Assembly: GCF_051433195.1 (NCBI RefSeq)
Contig: NZ_JBHMFT010000005.1
Span: 228,636-292,635, forward strand
Direction of reading: 5' to 3'
DNA length: 64,000 bases
Source of the DNA: Falsiroseomonas sp051433195
Lineage (GTDB): Bacteria > Pseudomonadota > Alphaproteobacteria > Acetobacterales > Acetobacteraceae
Positions 1-7,521 of the stretch are shown here, one piece after another. A program made the translations under genes and the position numbers. Each line of letters opens with the position of its first letter. Position 1 is the stretch's first letter. The notes under the pieces are model-generated. The model had not been told where the DNA came from, did no database searches, and was given only the letters and a program-made list of their open reading frames with translations.

Positions 1-660
1 CAGCGCGCCATGCTGGCCGCCTTCGGGCAGGCGCATGGCATGCCGCGGATCGCCTGGGCGCTCGGCGACGCGGCGCCGGAAAATGCGGCGCAGGCCGGCC
101 CGGTGCGGCTGGACCTCTCCGGCGTCACGGTCGCGCCGCCGCCGGGCGCCTTCCTGCAGGCGGCGCCGGCCGGGGAGGCGGCGATCATCGCCGCGGTGCT
201 GGCCGGCCTCGCGGCCCAGAAGCTGCCGGTGCGGGCGCGCATCGCGGACCTGTATGCCGGCATCGGCACGCTCTCCTTCCCGCTGTCGGCCAAGGGGCGC
301 GTCGCGGCCTATGAGGGTGATGCGGCGGCGGTCGCGGCGCTGGATGCCGGGGCCCGCCGCGCCGGCGGGCGGGTGGAGGCGATAAGGCGGGACCTGGCCT
401 ATCGCCCGCTGCTGCCGGCGGAGTTGAAGGCCTTCGGCGCGGTGGTGCTGGACCCGCCCTACAATGGCGCGGTGGAGCAGGTGGCGCAGATCGTCCGCAG
501 CACGGTGCCGGTGGTGGTCTATGTCTCCTGCAACCCGGTGGCACTGGCGCGCGACGCGGCGGTGCTGGTGCGGGCGGGGTTCAAGGTGACGCAGGCGACG
601 CCGGTGGACCAGTTCCGCTGGTCGCCGCATCTGGAATCCGTGGTGAGTTTTCGCCGGTAG
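1..660 (+). CDS. Class I SAM-dependent RNA (uracil-C5) methyltransferase, C-terminal part (TrmA/RlmD family)
   Basis: The reading frame is open from the first base of the window, so the 5' part of the gene lies outside. What remains is the Rossmann methyltransferase half. It shows the SAM-binding motif DLYAGIGTLSFPL (near residue 84 of the visible part), an acidic ribose-binding YEGD, the motif VVLDPPYNG, and the SCNP motif that carries the nucleophilic cysteine of the RumA/TrmA family. The ending DQFRWSPHLESVVSF matches the family's usual D-x-F-P-x-T-x-H-x-E tail. The family methylates C5 of uridine in 23S rRNA or tRNA through a covalent cysteine adduct. Which uridine is modified cannot be told here, because the N-terminal TRAM/Fe-S region is missing from the window. 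Confidence 0.88.
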   Translation, partial: QRAMLAAFGQAHGMPRIAWALGDAAPENAAQAGPVRLDLSGVTVAPPPGAFLQAAPAGEAAIIAAVLAGLAAQKLPVRARIADLYAGIGTLSFPLSAKGRVAAYEGDAAAVAALDAGARRAGGRVEAIRRDLAYRPLLPAELKAFGAVVLDPPYNGAVEQVAQIVRSTVPVVVYVSCNPVALARDAAVLVRAGFKVTQATPVDQFRWSPHLESVVSFRR

Positions 661-754
661 TCACGAAAGATCCTTGCGCGGGCGGCCCGATGGGGGTTGC
701 ATCATGGCCAGGGCGTCCAACCTCTCGGCGCGTCCGGATCGGGAGGTTTTCGCC

Positions 755-1732
755 ATGAATCGCCGTCACATCATGCTCGGCGCCGCGGGCGCCATGGCCG
801 CGCCCGCGCTGCTGCGCGCCGTGCCCGCCCAGGCCCAGCCGGCCGCGCCGGCCGAGCCCATCGCACAGGCGCCGGGCTTCTTCCGCTTCCGCGTCGGCGC
901 CCACACGGTGACCATGCTGCATGATGGCAGCCGCGCCATTCCGCTGGCCGGCTTCGTGCGCAACGCGCCGATCGAGGCGGTGCAGGCGGTGCTGGCCGAG
1001 AGCTTCCTGCCGACCGACACGCTGCGGATTCCCTTCACCCTGACCTGCCTCGAGACCGCGCGCGGCCTGACGCTGTTCGACACCGGCAACGGGCCGCAGG
1101 CCGCGGGCGCGCCGGTCGGGCTGCTGATGCAGAACATGCGGGCGGCGGGGCTGGACCCGGCGCGGGTGACGACGGTCGTCATCAGCCACTTCCACGGCGA
1201 CCACATCAGCGGCTTGCTGAACGCGGAGGGCGGGCCCGCCTTCCCGAATGCGGAGATCGTGGTGCCGGCGGCCGAATGGGGCTGGTGGACCGACCCGGCG
1301 AACGAGGCGCGCAGCCCGCAGGGCCAGCGCGGCACCTTCGCCAATACCGCGCGGCGCTTCGGCCCCTACCAGGGCAAGATCCGCCAGATCGCGGCCGGCG
1401 CCGAGGTGGTGCCGGGCGTGACCGCCATCGCAGCCCATGGCCACACGCCGGGCCACACCGCCTACCGCATCGCCGATGGCAGCGACCAGATGATCTTCGT
1501 GGCCGACCTGACCAACCGGCCGGAACTGCTGGCACGCCGCCCGGATTTCCACATCGGCTTCGACTTCGACCCGGAGGCCGCCGAGGCATCCCGCCGCCGG
1601 CTGTTCGACCAGGTGGCGACCGACCGCATCCGCATCAGTGGCTACCACTTCCCCTTCCCCGCCACCGGCTACGTGGCGAAGGAGGGCCAAGGCTACCGCT
1701 ACGTCCCGGCCGACTGGGCGGCGGCAAGCTGA
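755..1732 (+). CDS. Exported metallo-beta-lactamase-fold hydrolase, first of a tandem pair
   Basis: A 325-residue protein. It opens with MNRRHIMLGAAGAMAAPALL, a Tat-like leader with a twin arginine and an Ala-rich h-region, so the enzyme probably acts in the periplasm. The metal motif HFHGDH lies at residues 145-150, and later histidines (GHTPGHTAY) and an Asp (VADLTN) complete a dinuclear zinc site. The start at 755 is chosen because GGGAGG lies 9 bases upstream and the leader begins there. The stop TGA overlaps the ATG of the next gene (TGATG), so the two are translationally coupled. The neighbour is a clear paralogue. The substrate is unknown; the family includes lactonases, quorum-quenching enzymes and thiol hydrolases. 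Confidence 0.88.
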   Translation: MNRRHIMLGAAGAMAAPALLRAVPAQAQPAAPAEPIAQAPGFFRFRVGAHTVTMLHDGSRAIPLAGFVRNAPIEAVQAVLAESFLPTDTLRIPFTLTCLETARGLTLFDTGNGPQAAGAPVGLLMQNMRAAGLDPARVTTVVISHFHGDHISGLLNAEGGPAFPNAEIVVPAAEWGWWTDPANEARSPQGQRGTFANTARRFGPYQGKIRQIAAGAEVVPGVTAIAAHGHTPGHTAYRIADGSDQMIFVADLTNRPELLARRPDFHIGFDFDPEAAEASRRRLFDQVATDRIRISGYHFPFPATGYVAKEGQGYRYVPADWAAAS

Positions 1733-2664
1733 TGGCTGCGCTGAACCGCCGCTTGCTGCTGGCCAGCGGCGCTGGCGCCCTGCTGGCACCCGCGATCGGC
1801 CATGCGCAGGGCGTGGTCACCGCGCCCGCCTTCCACCACCTGACGGTGGGCGGCCTGCGCGCCACCATCGTCAACGATGGCGCCGCGGTGCGGCCGGACG
1901 TGACCCAGGGCTTCATCCCCAACGCCACGCCGGAGCAGGTGACGGCGGCGCTGCGGGCCGGCGGGGTGGCGCAGGGGACGGCGCTGACCAACCCCTACAA
2001 CGTCACCTTCATCCGCACGCCGCAGGGCCTGGTGGCGCTGGATATCGGCACCGGGTCGTCCCCGGCGATGATCGCCAACATGCGCGCGGCGGGGCTGGAC
2101 CCGGCGGATGTGGTGCTGATCGCGCATACGCATTTCCACGGCGACCACATCGGCGGGCTGCTGAACGCCGATGGCAGCGCGGCCTTCCCCAATGCCGCCA
2201 TTACCGTGCCGGAAGGCGAATGGGCGTTCTGGAACGACGCCGGCGAGGAAAGCCGGGCGTCGGCCATGCGCAGGCCGGGCTTCGCCAATGTCCGCCGCCG
2301 CTTCGCACCCTATGCCGCGCGGGTCACGCGCTTCGCGCCGGGGGCGGCGGTGGCGCCGGGCATCACCTCCCTCCCGACCTTCGGGCATTCGCCCGGGCAT
2401 GTCTCCTTCCTGGTGGCGGATGGCGGGCAGCAATTGCTGGTGCTGGGCGATGCGGTGACCACGCCGCTGTTCTTCGTGGTGAACCCGGAGTGGTATCCGA
2501 TCTTCGACATGGACCCGGCCGCCGCCGTCGCCACCCGCAAGCGGCTGCTGGACCAGGCGGCGACGGACCGGATGGCCGTGGTCGGCTACCACTTCCCGAT
2601 GCCCGCGACCGGGCGGATCGAGCGCGCCGGGTCCGGCTACCGTCTGGTGACCGCGAACGCGTGA
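1732..2664 (+). CDS. Exported metallo-beta-lactamase-fold hydrolase, second of a tandem pair
   Basis: A 310-residue paralogue of the upstream gene. It starts MAALNRRLLLASGAGALLAPAI, again an Arg-Arg leader with a hydrophobic core ending at AQG. The zinc motif HTHFHGDH is at residues 132-139, with GHSPGH and LGDAVT further on. The shared ends (ATDRM...YHFPMPATGRIE here, ATDRIR...YHFPFPATGYVA upstream) point to local duplication. The ATG overlaps the stop of the first copy by one base, so the pair is co-translated. Function beyond hydrolysis in the cell envelope cannot be assigned. Lactonase or alkylsulfatase-like activity would fit equally well. Confidence 0.87.
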   Translation: MAALNRRLLLASGAGALLAPAIGHAQGVVTAPAFHHLTVGGLRATIVNDGAAVRPDVTQGFIPNATPEQVTAALRAGGVAQGTALTNPYNVTFIRTPQGLVALDIGTGSSPAMIANMRAAGLDPADVVLIAHTHFHGDHIGGLLNADGSAAFPNAAITVPEGEWAFWNDAGEESRASAMRRPGFANVRRRFAPYAARVTRFAPGAAVAPGITSLPTFGHSPGHVSFLVADGGQQLLVLGDAVTTPLFFVVNPEWYPIFDMDPAAAVATRKRLLDQAATDRMAVVGYHFPMPATGRIERAGSGYRLVTANA

Positions 2665-2769
2665 TGCCATGGGCCCCACCCGGAAGGCCGGGTGGGCTTG
2701 TATCGGTCATGCTGCACTGCAACATGAACCCCATGGGAAGCGTCCAGGCATCCTCGGGAGGCGCTTGCG

Positions 2770-3177
2770 ATGCAGACAGTCGAGACTTCGGTGCCCCGCG
2801 GCGAGCTCGCCGCGCGGCAATTGGCGATGCCGGCCCATACCAATCCGGGCGGCAACATCTTCGGCGGCTGGATCATGGCTTCCATGGACGCCGCCGCCGC
2901 CATGGCCACCACGCGCTTCATCGAGGGGCCGGCGGTCACCGTCGCCGTCTCCGAGATGGTGTTCATCGCGCCGGTGAAGGTCGGTGACAGCGTCTGCTTC
3001 TATGCCGACCTCAAGCGCATGGGACGCACCTCCCTGACGCTGGACGTGGAGGTCTGGGTGCTGCGGCAGGGCCGCGGCGACCGGGTGAAGGTGACGGCGG
3101 CGGAGTTCACCTTCGTCGCGGTGGACGAGGCCGGGCGGCCGCGTCAGATCAGCGCGGGCGCAGCGCCTCCCGATTGA
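2770..3177 (+). CDS. Acyl-CoA thioesterase, YciA-type hotdog fold
   Basis: A 135-residue single-domain hotdog protein. The signature AHTNPGGNIFGGWIMASMDAAAA gives the catalytic Asn/Asp region and the CoA-binding helix of the YciA/acyl-CoA hydrolase family, and the following VFIAPVKVGD is the usual central strand. Such enzymes cleave acyl-CoA esters in the cytoplasm. The ATG follows CTCGGGAGGCGCTTGCG, a good ribosome binding site. The 3' end overlaps the convergent hydroxyacid dehydrogenase by 29 bp, so the two genes share coding sequence on opposite strands. No operon partner is evident. Confidence 0.9.
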   Translation: MQTVETSVPRGELAARQLAMPAHTNPGGNIFGGWIMASMDAAAAMATTRFIEGPAVTVAVSEMVFIAPVKVGDSVCFYADLKRMGRTSLTLDVEVWVLRQGRGDRVKVTAAEFTFVAVDEAGRPRQISAGAAPPD

Positions 3178-4129
3178 CGCAGGCGCCCTCGGGCAGCCTA
3201 TCGCCGCGCAGCACGGCCAGGGCATGCGTCGCGGCGGCGCGCGCGGTGGCGGCGCGGGCGATGGTGGTGGCGGCACCCATATGCGGGCTGAGCACCAGGT
3301 TCGGCGCGCCGACCAGCGGGTTGCCGCCGGGCGGCGGCGGCTCGGTGGACAGCACGTCGAGGCCGGCGCCGTAGATGCGGCCCTCGCGCAGCACCTCGGC
3401 CAGCGCCGGCTCGTCGATCAACCCGCCGCGGGCGGTGTTCACCAGGATCGCCTCCGACCCCAGCAGCGCCAGTTCGGCGGCGCCGATCATGTGGCGGTTC
3501 GTGGCGCTCATCGGCGCGTGCAGCGATACCACGTCCGACTGCCGCAGCAGGTCGTGCAGGGAGCCGGCGCGGGTGACGGGCGCGATGTCGCCGGCGGCGG
3601 CCAGGTTCGGGCTGTAGGCCGAAACCTGCATGCCGATGGCCCCGGCGATGCGGGCGACGTTGCGCGCGATGCGGCCGAAGCCGACCAGGCCGAGGCGGCG
3701 GCCCGACAGCTCGATGCCGATGCGCGTGCGGTCCCAGCCGCCGGCCTGGGTCAGCCGGTCGTGCCGCACGATGTTGCGGGCGACGGCCAGCATCAGGCCG
3801 ATGCTGTATTCCGCGACCGACTGCGCATTGGCGCCGACGGCGGTGAGCACGGGAATGCCGCACGCGCTGGCGCCGGCGACGTCGATCAGGTCGTAGCCGA
3901 CCGCGGCGCGGGAGATGGCGCGCAGCGTCGGGCAGGTGGCCATGACCGCGCCGGTGATGGGGATGGAGCGTGAGATGACGGCGTCATAGGGCGTGGCGGC
4001 GAGCTTGCCCTCCATCTCCGCGCGGCCGCCCGCCAGGGTGACGAAATCCACCGTGCAGCCGGCAGCGGTCAGCAGGGCGAGGCCATCGGCTTCGAGGTGC
4101 GGGGCGGTGACGAGGATGCGGAAGGTCAT
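3149..4129 (-). CDS. D-isomer-specific 2-hydroxyacid dehydrogenase, NAD(P)-dependent
   Basis: A 326-residue protein of the D-2-hydroxyacid dehydrogenase superfamily. The nucleotide-binding loop GFGRIA is at 150-155. The catalytic Arg (NTARGGLIDE, residue 234), Glu (LSTEPPP, 263) and His (SPHMGAAT, 283) are all present, so the enzyme looks active. It would reduce a 2-ketoacid or oxidise a D-2-hydroxyacid in the cytoplasm. I start it at MTFRILVTAP (4129) because this is where the family's first beta strand begins; nine upstream codons are open but unlike the family. The 3' end overlaps the thioesterase gene. A second, distant member lies at 14.2-15.2 kb. The substrate is not predictable. Confidence 0.88.
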   Translation of the reverse strand: MTFRILVTAPHLEADGLALLTAAGCTVDFVTLAGGRAEMEGKLAATPYDAVISRSIPITGAVMATCPTLRAISRAAVGYDLIDVAGASACGIPVLTAVGANAQSVAEYSIGLMLAVARNIVRHDRLTQAGGWDRTRIGIELSGRRLGLVGFGRIARNVARIAGAIGMQVSAYSPNLAAAGDIAPVTRAGSLHDLLRQSDVVSLHAPMSATNRHMIGAAELALLGSEAILVNTARGGLIDEPALAEVLREGRIYGAGLDVLSTEPPPPGGNPLVGAPNLVLSPHMGAATTIARAATARAAATHALAVLRGDRLPEGACVNREALRPR

Positions 4130-4177
4130 GCGCGTGCTTCGCGCGCGGCGCGGCACCGGTCAATACGCGGTTGTCAC

Positions 4178-4203
4178 CGAACCCGCCGCGCTTGCGCTGC
4201 GTT
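4178..4203 (+). promoter_or_regulatory. EcfG-type general stress promoter upstream of the KGG protein
   Basis: The sequence reads CGAAC, 17 bases, CGTT, against the alphaproteobacterial EcfG consensus GGAAC-N16/17-CGTT (one mismatch, in the first base). It lies about 50 bp before the start of a stress-protein gene of the kind normally under this sigma factor. The match and position are seen in the sequence; the regulation is inferred. Confidence 0.5.
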
Positions 4204-4254
4204 TCAGTTGCCCGCCCGGATCATGCAGCCGGCGGTCGATCGGAGGAGGACGAC

Positions 4255-4434
4255 ATGGCGAACCAGCAGGGCGAGAAAAGCAGCCAGGGCGGCAAGCAGG
4301 GCATCGAGGGGCAGAAGGGCGTATCGCAGGAGACGGTGGGCGCCGGAAAGGACAAGGACCCGAACAACTTCGCCAACAACCCGGACCGCGCCGCGGAAGC
4401 CGGCCGCAAGGGCGGCCAGTCCCGCAAGGGCTGA
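4255..4434 (+). CDS. KGG-motif general stress protein (YciG/con-10-like)
   Basis: A 59-residue, very hydrophilic protein with Gly-rich repeats (QGGKQG, EGQKG, RKGGQSRKG), including the KGG motif of the stress-induced Bacillus GsiB / fungal con-10 / E. coli YciG group. Such proteins are intrinsically disordered and accumulate in stationary phase or dehydration. A strong ribosome binding site, GGAGGAGGA, ends four bases before the ATG. The EcfG-like promoter at 4178-4203 supports general stress control. The convergent Bug receptor gene ends six bases after the stop codon. Confidence 0.85.
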   Translation: MANQQGEKSSQGGKQGIEGQKGVSQETVGAGKDKDPNNFANNPDRAAEAGRKGGQSRKG

Positions 4435-4440
4435 CAGCCG

Positions 4441-5424
4441 CTATTCCAGCTTGACGTTGCCGAGCCGGACGGCGCGGCGATAGATCTCCAACTCGTCGCG
4501 GATCACCGCGCCATAGCGCGCCGGGGTGATTTCCGCGGCGGGCGGGATCTCCGCGCCGAGCATGGTCAGGCGCTGCCGCACCGTGGCATCGGACAGCGCC
4601 GCGGCCAGGGCGGCGCGCAGCTTCTCCACCGCGTCGGCCGGCGTGCCGGCGGGGGCGAGGAAGCCGAGCGTGGTGCTGAGTTCCGCCTCGACCATTCCCG
4701 CCTCCCGCAGCGTCTGCACATCCGGCAGCAGCGGGGATCGGGTGGCGGAGGCGATGCCGAGGATGCGGCCGCGACCATCCGCATGCAGTTGCAGGGCGCT
4801 CGACAACTGGTCGAACACCACGGGGATGTTGCCGGCGATCAGGTCGTTCAGCGCCGGGCCGGTGCCGCGATAGGGCACATGCACCAGGTTGGCGCCGGTG
4901 CCGGCGTTGAACAGCTCGATCGCGAGATGCGCGCCGGAGCCGATGCCGGCGGTGCCGGCGGAAAGCCCGCCCTGCGTCGCCTTCGACCGCGCCACGAACT
5001 CCGCCAAAGTGGTCGCCGTCACGTCCTTCGCCACCATCATCACGATCGGCACGCGATAGGCCGTGCCGATCGGCGCGAAGTCTCGGATCGGGTCGTAGGG
5101 CAGGCGTTCCATCGCGACGGGGAAGATGGAGACCGGCGCGGTTCCGGTGATCAGCATCGTATGGCCATCCGGCCGCGCACGGGCCACCGCCTCCGTCCCC
5201 ACGATGCCACCGGCGCCGGCACGGTTGTCCACCACGATCTGCTGGCCGAGCGCCTGGCTCATCGCCGGGACCAGCAGGCGCGCGGTGAAGTCCACATTGC
5301 CGCCGGGCGGATAGGCGACGACGAGGCGCACCGGGCGGCTCGGGAAATCCTGGGCGCGGGCGCGCCCGATGGCGGCGAAGGTCAGGGCCGTGGCGCCCAG
5401 GATCGTGCTGCGACGTGTGAGCAT
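4441..5424 (-). CDS. Bug/TctC-family tricarboxylate-type solute-binding protein
   Basis: A 327-residue periplasmic receptor. The leader MLTRRSTILGATALTFAAIG...RAQ has a twin arginine and ends at an Ala-x-Ala-like site. The mature start FPSRPVRLVVAYPPGGNVDFTAR is the hallmark of the Bug family, and GNIPVVFDQLSSAL and the Arg/Tyr-rich C-terminus follow. These receptors bind carboxylates for tripartite tricarboxylate transporters. No TctA/TctB membrane subunits are nearby, as is usual for Bug genes. It lies downstream of, and on the same strand as, the aconitase-like leuC/leuD-type pair, so a linked organic acid is plausible. One of the 107-bp repeat elements ends 15 bp before its start; GGGAAGGAAACC gives the ribosome binding site. 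Confidence 0.9.
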   Translation of the reverse strand: MLTRRSTILGATALTFAAIGRARAQDFPSRPVRLVVAYPPGGNVDFTARLLVPAMSQALGQQIVVDNRAGAGGIVGTEAVARARPDGHTMLITGTAPVSIFPVAMERLPYDPIRDFAPIGTAYRVPIVMMVAKDVTATTLAEFVARSKATQGGLSAGTAGIGSGAHLAIELFNAGTGANLVHVPYRGTGPALNDLIAGNIPVVFDQLSSALQLHADGRGRILGIASATRSPLLPDVQTLREAGMVEAELSTTLGFLAPAGTPADAVEKLRAALAAALSDATVRQRLTMLGAEIPPAAEITPARYGAVIRDELEIYRRAVRLGNVKLE

Positions 5425-5439
5425 CTTGGTTTCCTTCCC

Positions 5440-5546
5440 TTAGAGTGTGATCGTCTGAGGTGGAATCACCGAAAGACGTGAATCACACGACAAAACAACA
5501 GGCTAGAGGCTGTCAGCCGCTTCTATCAGCGCCTGACAGACTCTAG
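5440..5546 (-). repeat. 107-bp CTAG two-hairpin element, copy 1 (subtype C)
   Basis: Read on the plus strand from 5440 it begins TTAGAG (a decayed CTAG). Stem 1 is GTGTGAT (element bases 6-12) paired with ATCACAC (43-49), then a linker ACAAAACAACAGG, then a 19-position stem from CTAGAG to CTCTAG around the loop TCTATC, with two mismatches. Length and layout equal those of copies 2-4, although the stem sequences differ. Its right-hand CTAG contains the TAG stop of the minus-strand leuD-like gene. The left end lies just upstream of the Bug receptor start, so it could act as a terminator or processing site between the two genes. Confidence 0.8.
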
Positions 5547-6070
5547 GCGGATGCCGCGCGGCGCGCGGCGAATTCGGCTTCGAGCAGCGGGATCGACCCG
5601 CCGGCCCGCCAGACCTGGACCATTCGTTCGGAGAACGGGCGCGAGGCCAGCACGCGGCCATCCGGCAGCCCGACCGCACCGGTGGCCGGGTTGGCGGATA
5701 TGACATCGCCATCCGCCACCGCCGCGTGGATGCCGGGGCAGATCATCACCGGCAGGCCGTGGTTCAGCGCGCGGCGCAGGAAGCCGGAATCGCAGGATTC
5801 GACGACGACGACGGCGATGCGGGAGGCGCGGATGGCGACGCTGACCTCGACAGGGTTGTGGTGCGCGAAGTTGCGGCCGCCGACGACGATGTCGCCAGGC
5901 CGGACCTGCTGCGGAAACTCCGGCCGCAGGCGGCGGAAGCACATGGCGCGCAGCGCGGCCTCGTCGAATTCCTTGCCGAAGCCGTCGCGGATGATCGAGA
6001 ACTCGATGATGCCGTCATCGCCGCTGACGTCGTTGCCGAACTTCCAGACGCGGCCCTTGGGGATGTCCAT
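5543..6070 (-). CDS. Aconitase-superfamily small (swivel) subunit, LeuD-like with an altered substrate loop
   Basis: A 175-residue protein beginning MDIPKGRVWKFGNDVSGDDGII, which parallels the GKVWKFGDNINTD start of archaeal-type LeuD/homoaconitase small subunits. IVVGGRNF aligns with the conserved GGxNFGCGSSRE substrate loop, but continues AHHNPVEV, so the Ser-Ser-Arg anchor for the dicarboxylate is absent. It pairs with the large-subunit gene four bases upstream on the same strand. Together they would be an isopropylmalate/citramalate/methylcitrate-type dehydratase. The lost loop argues against a standard LeuCD. The TAG stop is supplied by the end of the 107-bp element. Because the partner gene has a premature stop, the pair may be decaying. 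Confidence 0.75.
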   Translation of the reverse strand: MDIPKGRVWKFGNDVSGDDGIIEFSIIRDGFGKEFDEAALRAMCFRRLRPEFPQQVRPGDIVVGGRNFAHHNPVEVSVAIRASRIAVVVVESCDSGFLRRALNHGLPVMICPGIHAAVADGDVISANPATGAVGLPDGRVLASRPFSERMVQVWRAGGSIPLLEAEFAARRAASA

Positions 6071-6074
6071 CGCC

Positions 6075-7349
6075 TCAGCGCCCCGCCAGCAGCGGCCGCG
6101 GGTCGGCGATGCGTCCCGCCACGGCGGAGGCCGCGACCACGGCGGGGCCGGCCAGGAAGACGCGGGAACTGCGGCTGCCGTTGCGGCCCTGGTAATTGAA
6201 CTGCTGCGTCGAGATCAGCACTTCCTCGTCGTTCAGCACGCCCTGGTAGCCCCAGCAGGTGGTGCAGCCCGGCGCGAGGATGGTGGCGCCGGCCTCGGCC
6301 AGCACTTCCAGCAAACCATCCCGCGCCGCCTCGACATAGACGCCGCGGCTGCCGGGCGTGACGTAGAGCGTGACATGCGGCGCGACCTGCCGGCCGCGCA
6401 GCACCCGCGCCGCCTCCCGCAGATCATCCAGCCGGCCATTGGCGCAGGACCCGATGGTGGCCTGGTCGATGCGCGTGCCTTCCGCCTCGCCCACCGGCAC
6501 CACGCCATGCGCATCCGGCGGCACCGTCACCATCGGCGCGATGGCGCCGAGGTCGTAGGTCAGCCGCGTCTGGTACGTCGCGCCGGCATCGGCCCGCACC
6601 GCCTGCCACGGCCGGCCGCCGTCGCGCTGGCGGACATAGTCCAGCACGCGCTCATCCGGTTCCATGATCCCGGTATAGGCGCCGCTGTGGAACAGCGAGG
6701 CGAGCAGCGCCTGGCGGTCGTCGAGGCTCAGCGTGGCGAGGCCCGGGCCATCGAATTCGACGCAGCATTGCAGCAGGCGGCCGTCGCCGGTGCAGTCGCG
6801 CAGGATGGTCTGGATTACGTCCCGCGCGGTGACGCCGAAGCCCAGCGCGCCGGTCAGCGTGATGCGGGCGGAGGGTGGCACCGCGATCCAGTTCTCGTCC
6901 TGGATCAGCGAGACCAACACCTCCGTCGAGATCGGCAGGTTCAACGCGCCGAGCGCGCCGATGGAGGCGATGTTGCCCTCGTCGGAGAAGATCAACGTGC
7001 CGGGCCGGGCGAAGCCGCGCTCCGTCAGGACCAGGTGTCGCAGGCCGTTGCCGGGGCCGAAGAAGTTCTCGATGCCCTGCGCCGCGCACCAGTCGCGCAG
7101 CGTGCGGTGGGTTTCATGGTGGTGCTAGCCCATGGCGGCGGAGGTGGAATGGTCGATCACCATCACCGCCTTGTCCGGGCGCGGGATGCGACCCACGCCG
7201 ATGCGTTCCAGGTTGCGCTGGTGGCCGGGCCAGAACAGCTCCTGGCAGGCGGTGTAGTCCGGCGTGACGGTGACGTATTCGCCGACGTCCACCGTATCGC
7301 GCCCGCAATGCGCGGCGATGATCTTCTGGGCGATGGTCTGGGCCGTCAC
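6075..7349 (-). pseudogene. Aconitase-superfamily large subunit (LeuC-like), interrupted by in-frame TAG
   Basis: The frame from GTG at 7349 to 6075 would encode 424 residues, the usual length of archaeal-type LeuC. It begins MTAQTIAQKIIAAHCGRDTV with GGAGA upstream. Codon 75 is TAG (7125-7127), after VMVIDHSTSAAMG. The same frame then continues HHETHRTLRDW and reads as a normal aconitase. The Fe-S ligands are intact beyond the stop: TIGSCANGR and APGCTTCWGY. As sequenced, only a 74-residue fragment plus a possible internal restart (MIFSDEGN, 6995) can be made. A base-call error or a real nonsense mutation would both explain it. If functional, it would dehydrate or isomerise a hydroxy-dicarboxylate with the LeuD-like subunit. 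Confidence 0.8.
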
Positions 7350-7521
7350 CGCGAGGTGTCTCCGCCAGGCGGCGCGACTGCGATCCGGTGCGTGCTGAGC
7401 CGCATGTCGTCCTCCACCCGCCGGTCTTGTGCCGACGCTGCCTCCGCTTGCCTAGGCTTTATAGACCAGACTTATGGCCTATGGTAGTGCCCGACCAGGG
7501 AGTTGGCTGCATGGTGGTGCG
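7350..7521. promoter_or_regulatory. Divergent promoter region between the aconitase-like pair and the acyl-CoA operon
   Basis: This 172-bp gap separates divergent genes and must hold both promoters. Positions 7453-7484 are unusually AT-rich for this genome (CTTTATAGACCAGACTTATGG). Rightward, TTGCCT and TTATGG, about 18 bp apart, could be a -35/-10 pair. No convincing operator palindrome is visible. Confidence 0.35.

Noticed and set aside
4441..5424. Bug receptors without transporter membrane genes as a novelty
   Set aside because: Orphan Bug/TctC receptors are common in this group of bacteria, so their isolation is not informative.
5682..7487. A 600-codon plus-strand open frame across the aconitase-like pair
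   Set aside because: Its sequence shows no recognisable fold, and it mirrors the leuC/leuD-like codon pattern of the minus strand; it is a GC-driven shadow.
7453..7497. Possible regulator operator in the divergent gap (TGGT...ACCA and GAC repeats)
   Set aside because: The half-sites do not have the spacing of a known operator type, and no regulator gene is adjacent; kept only as a general promoter region.
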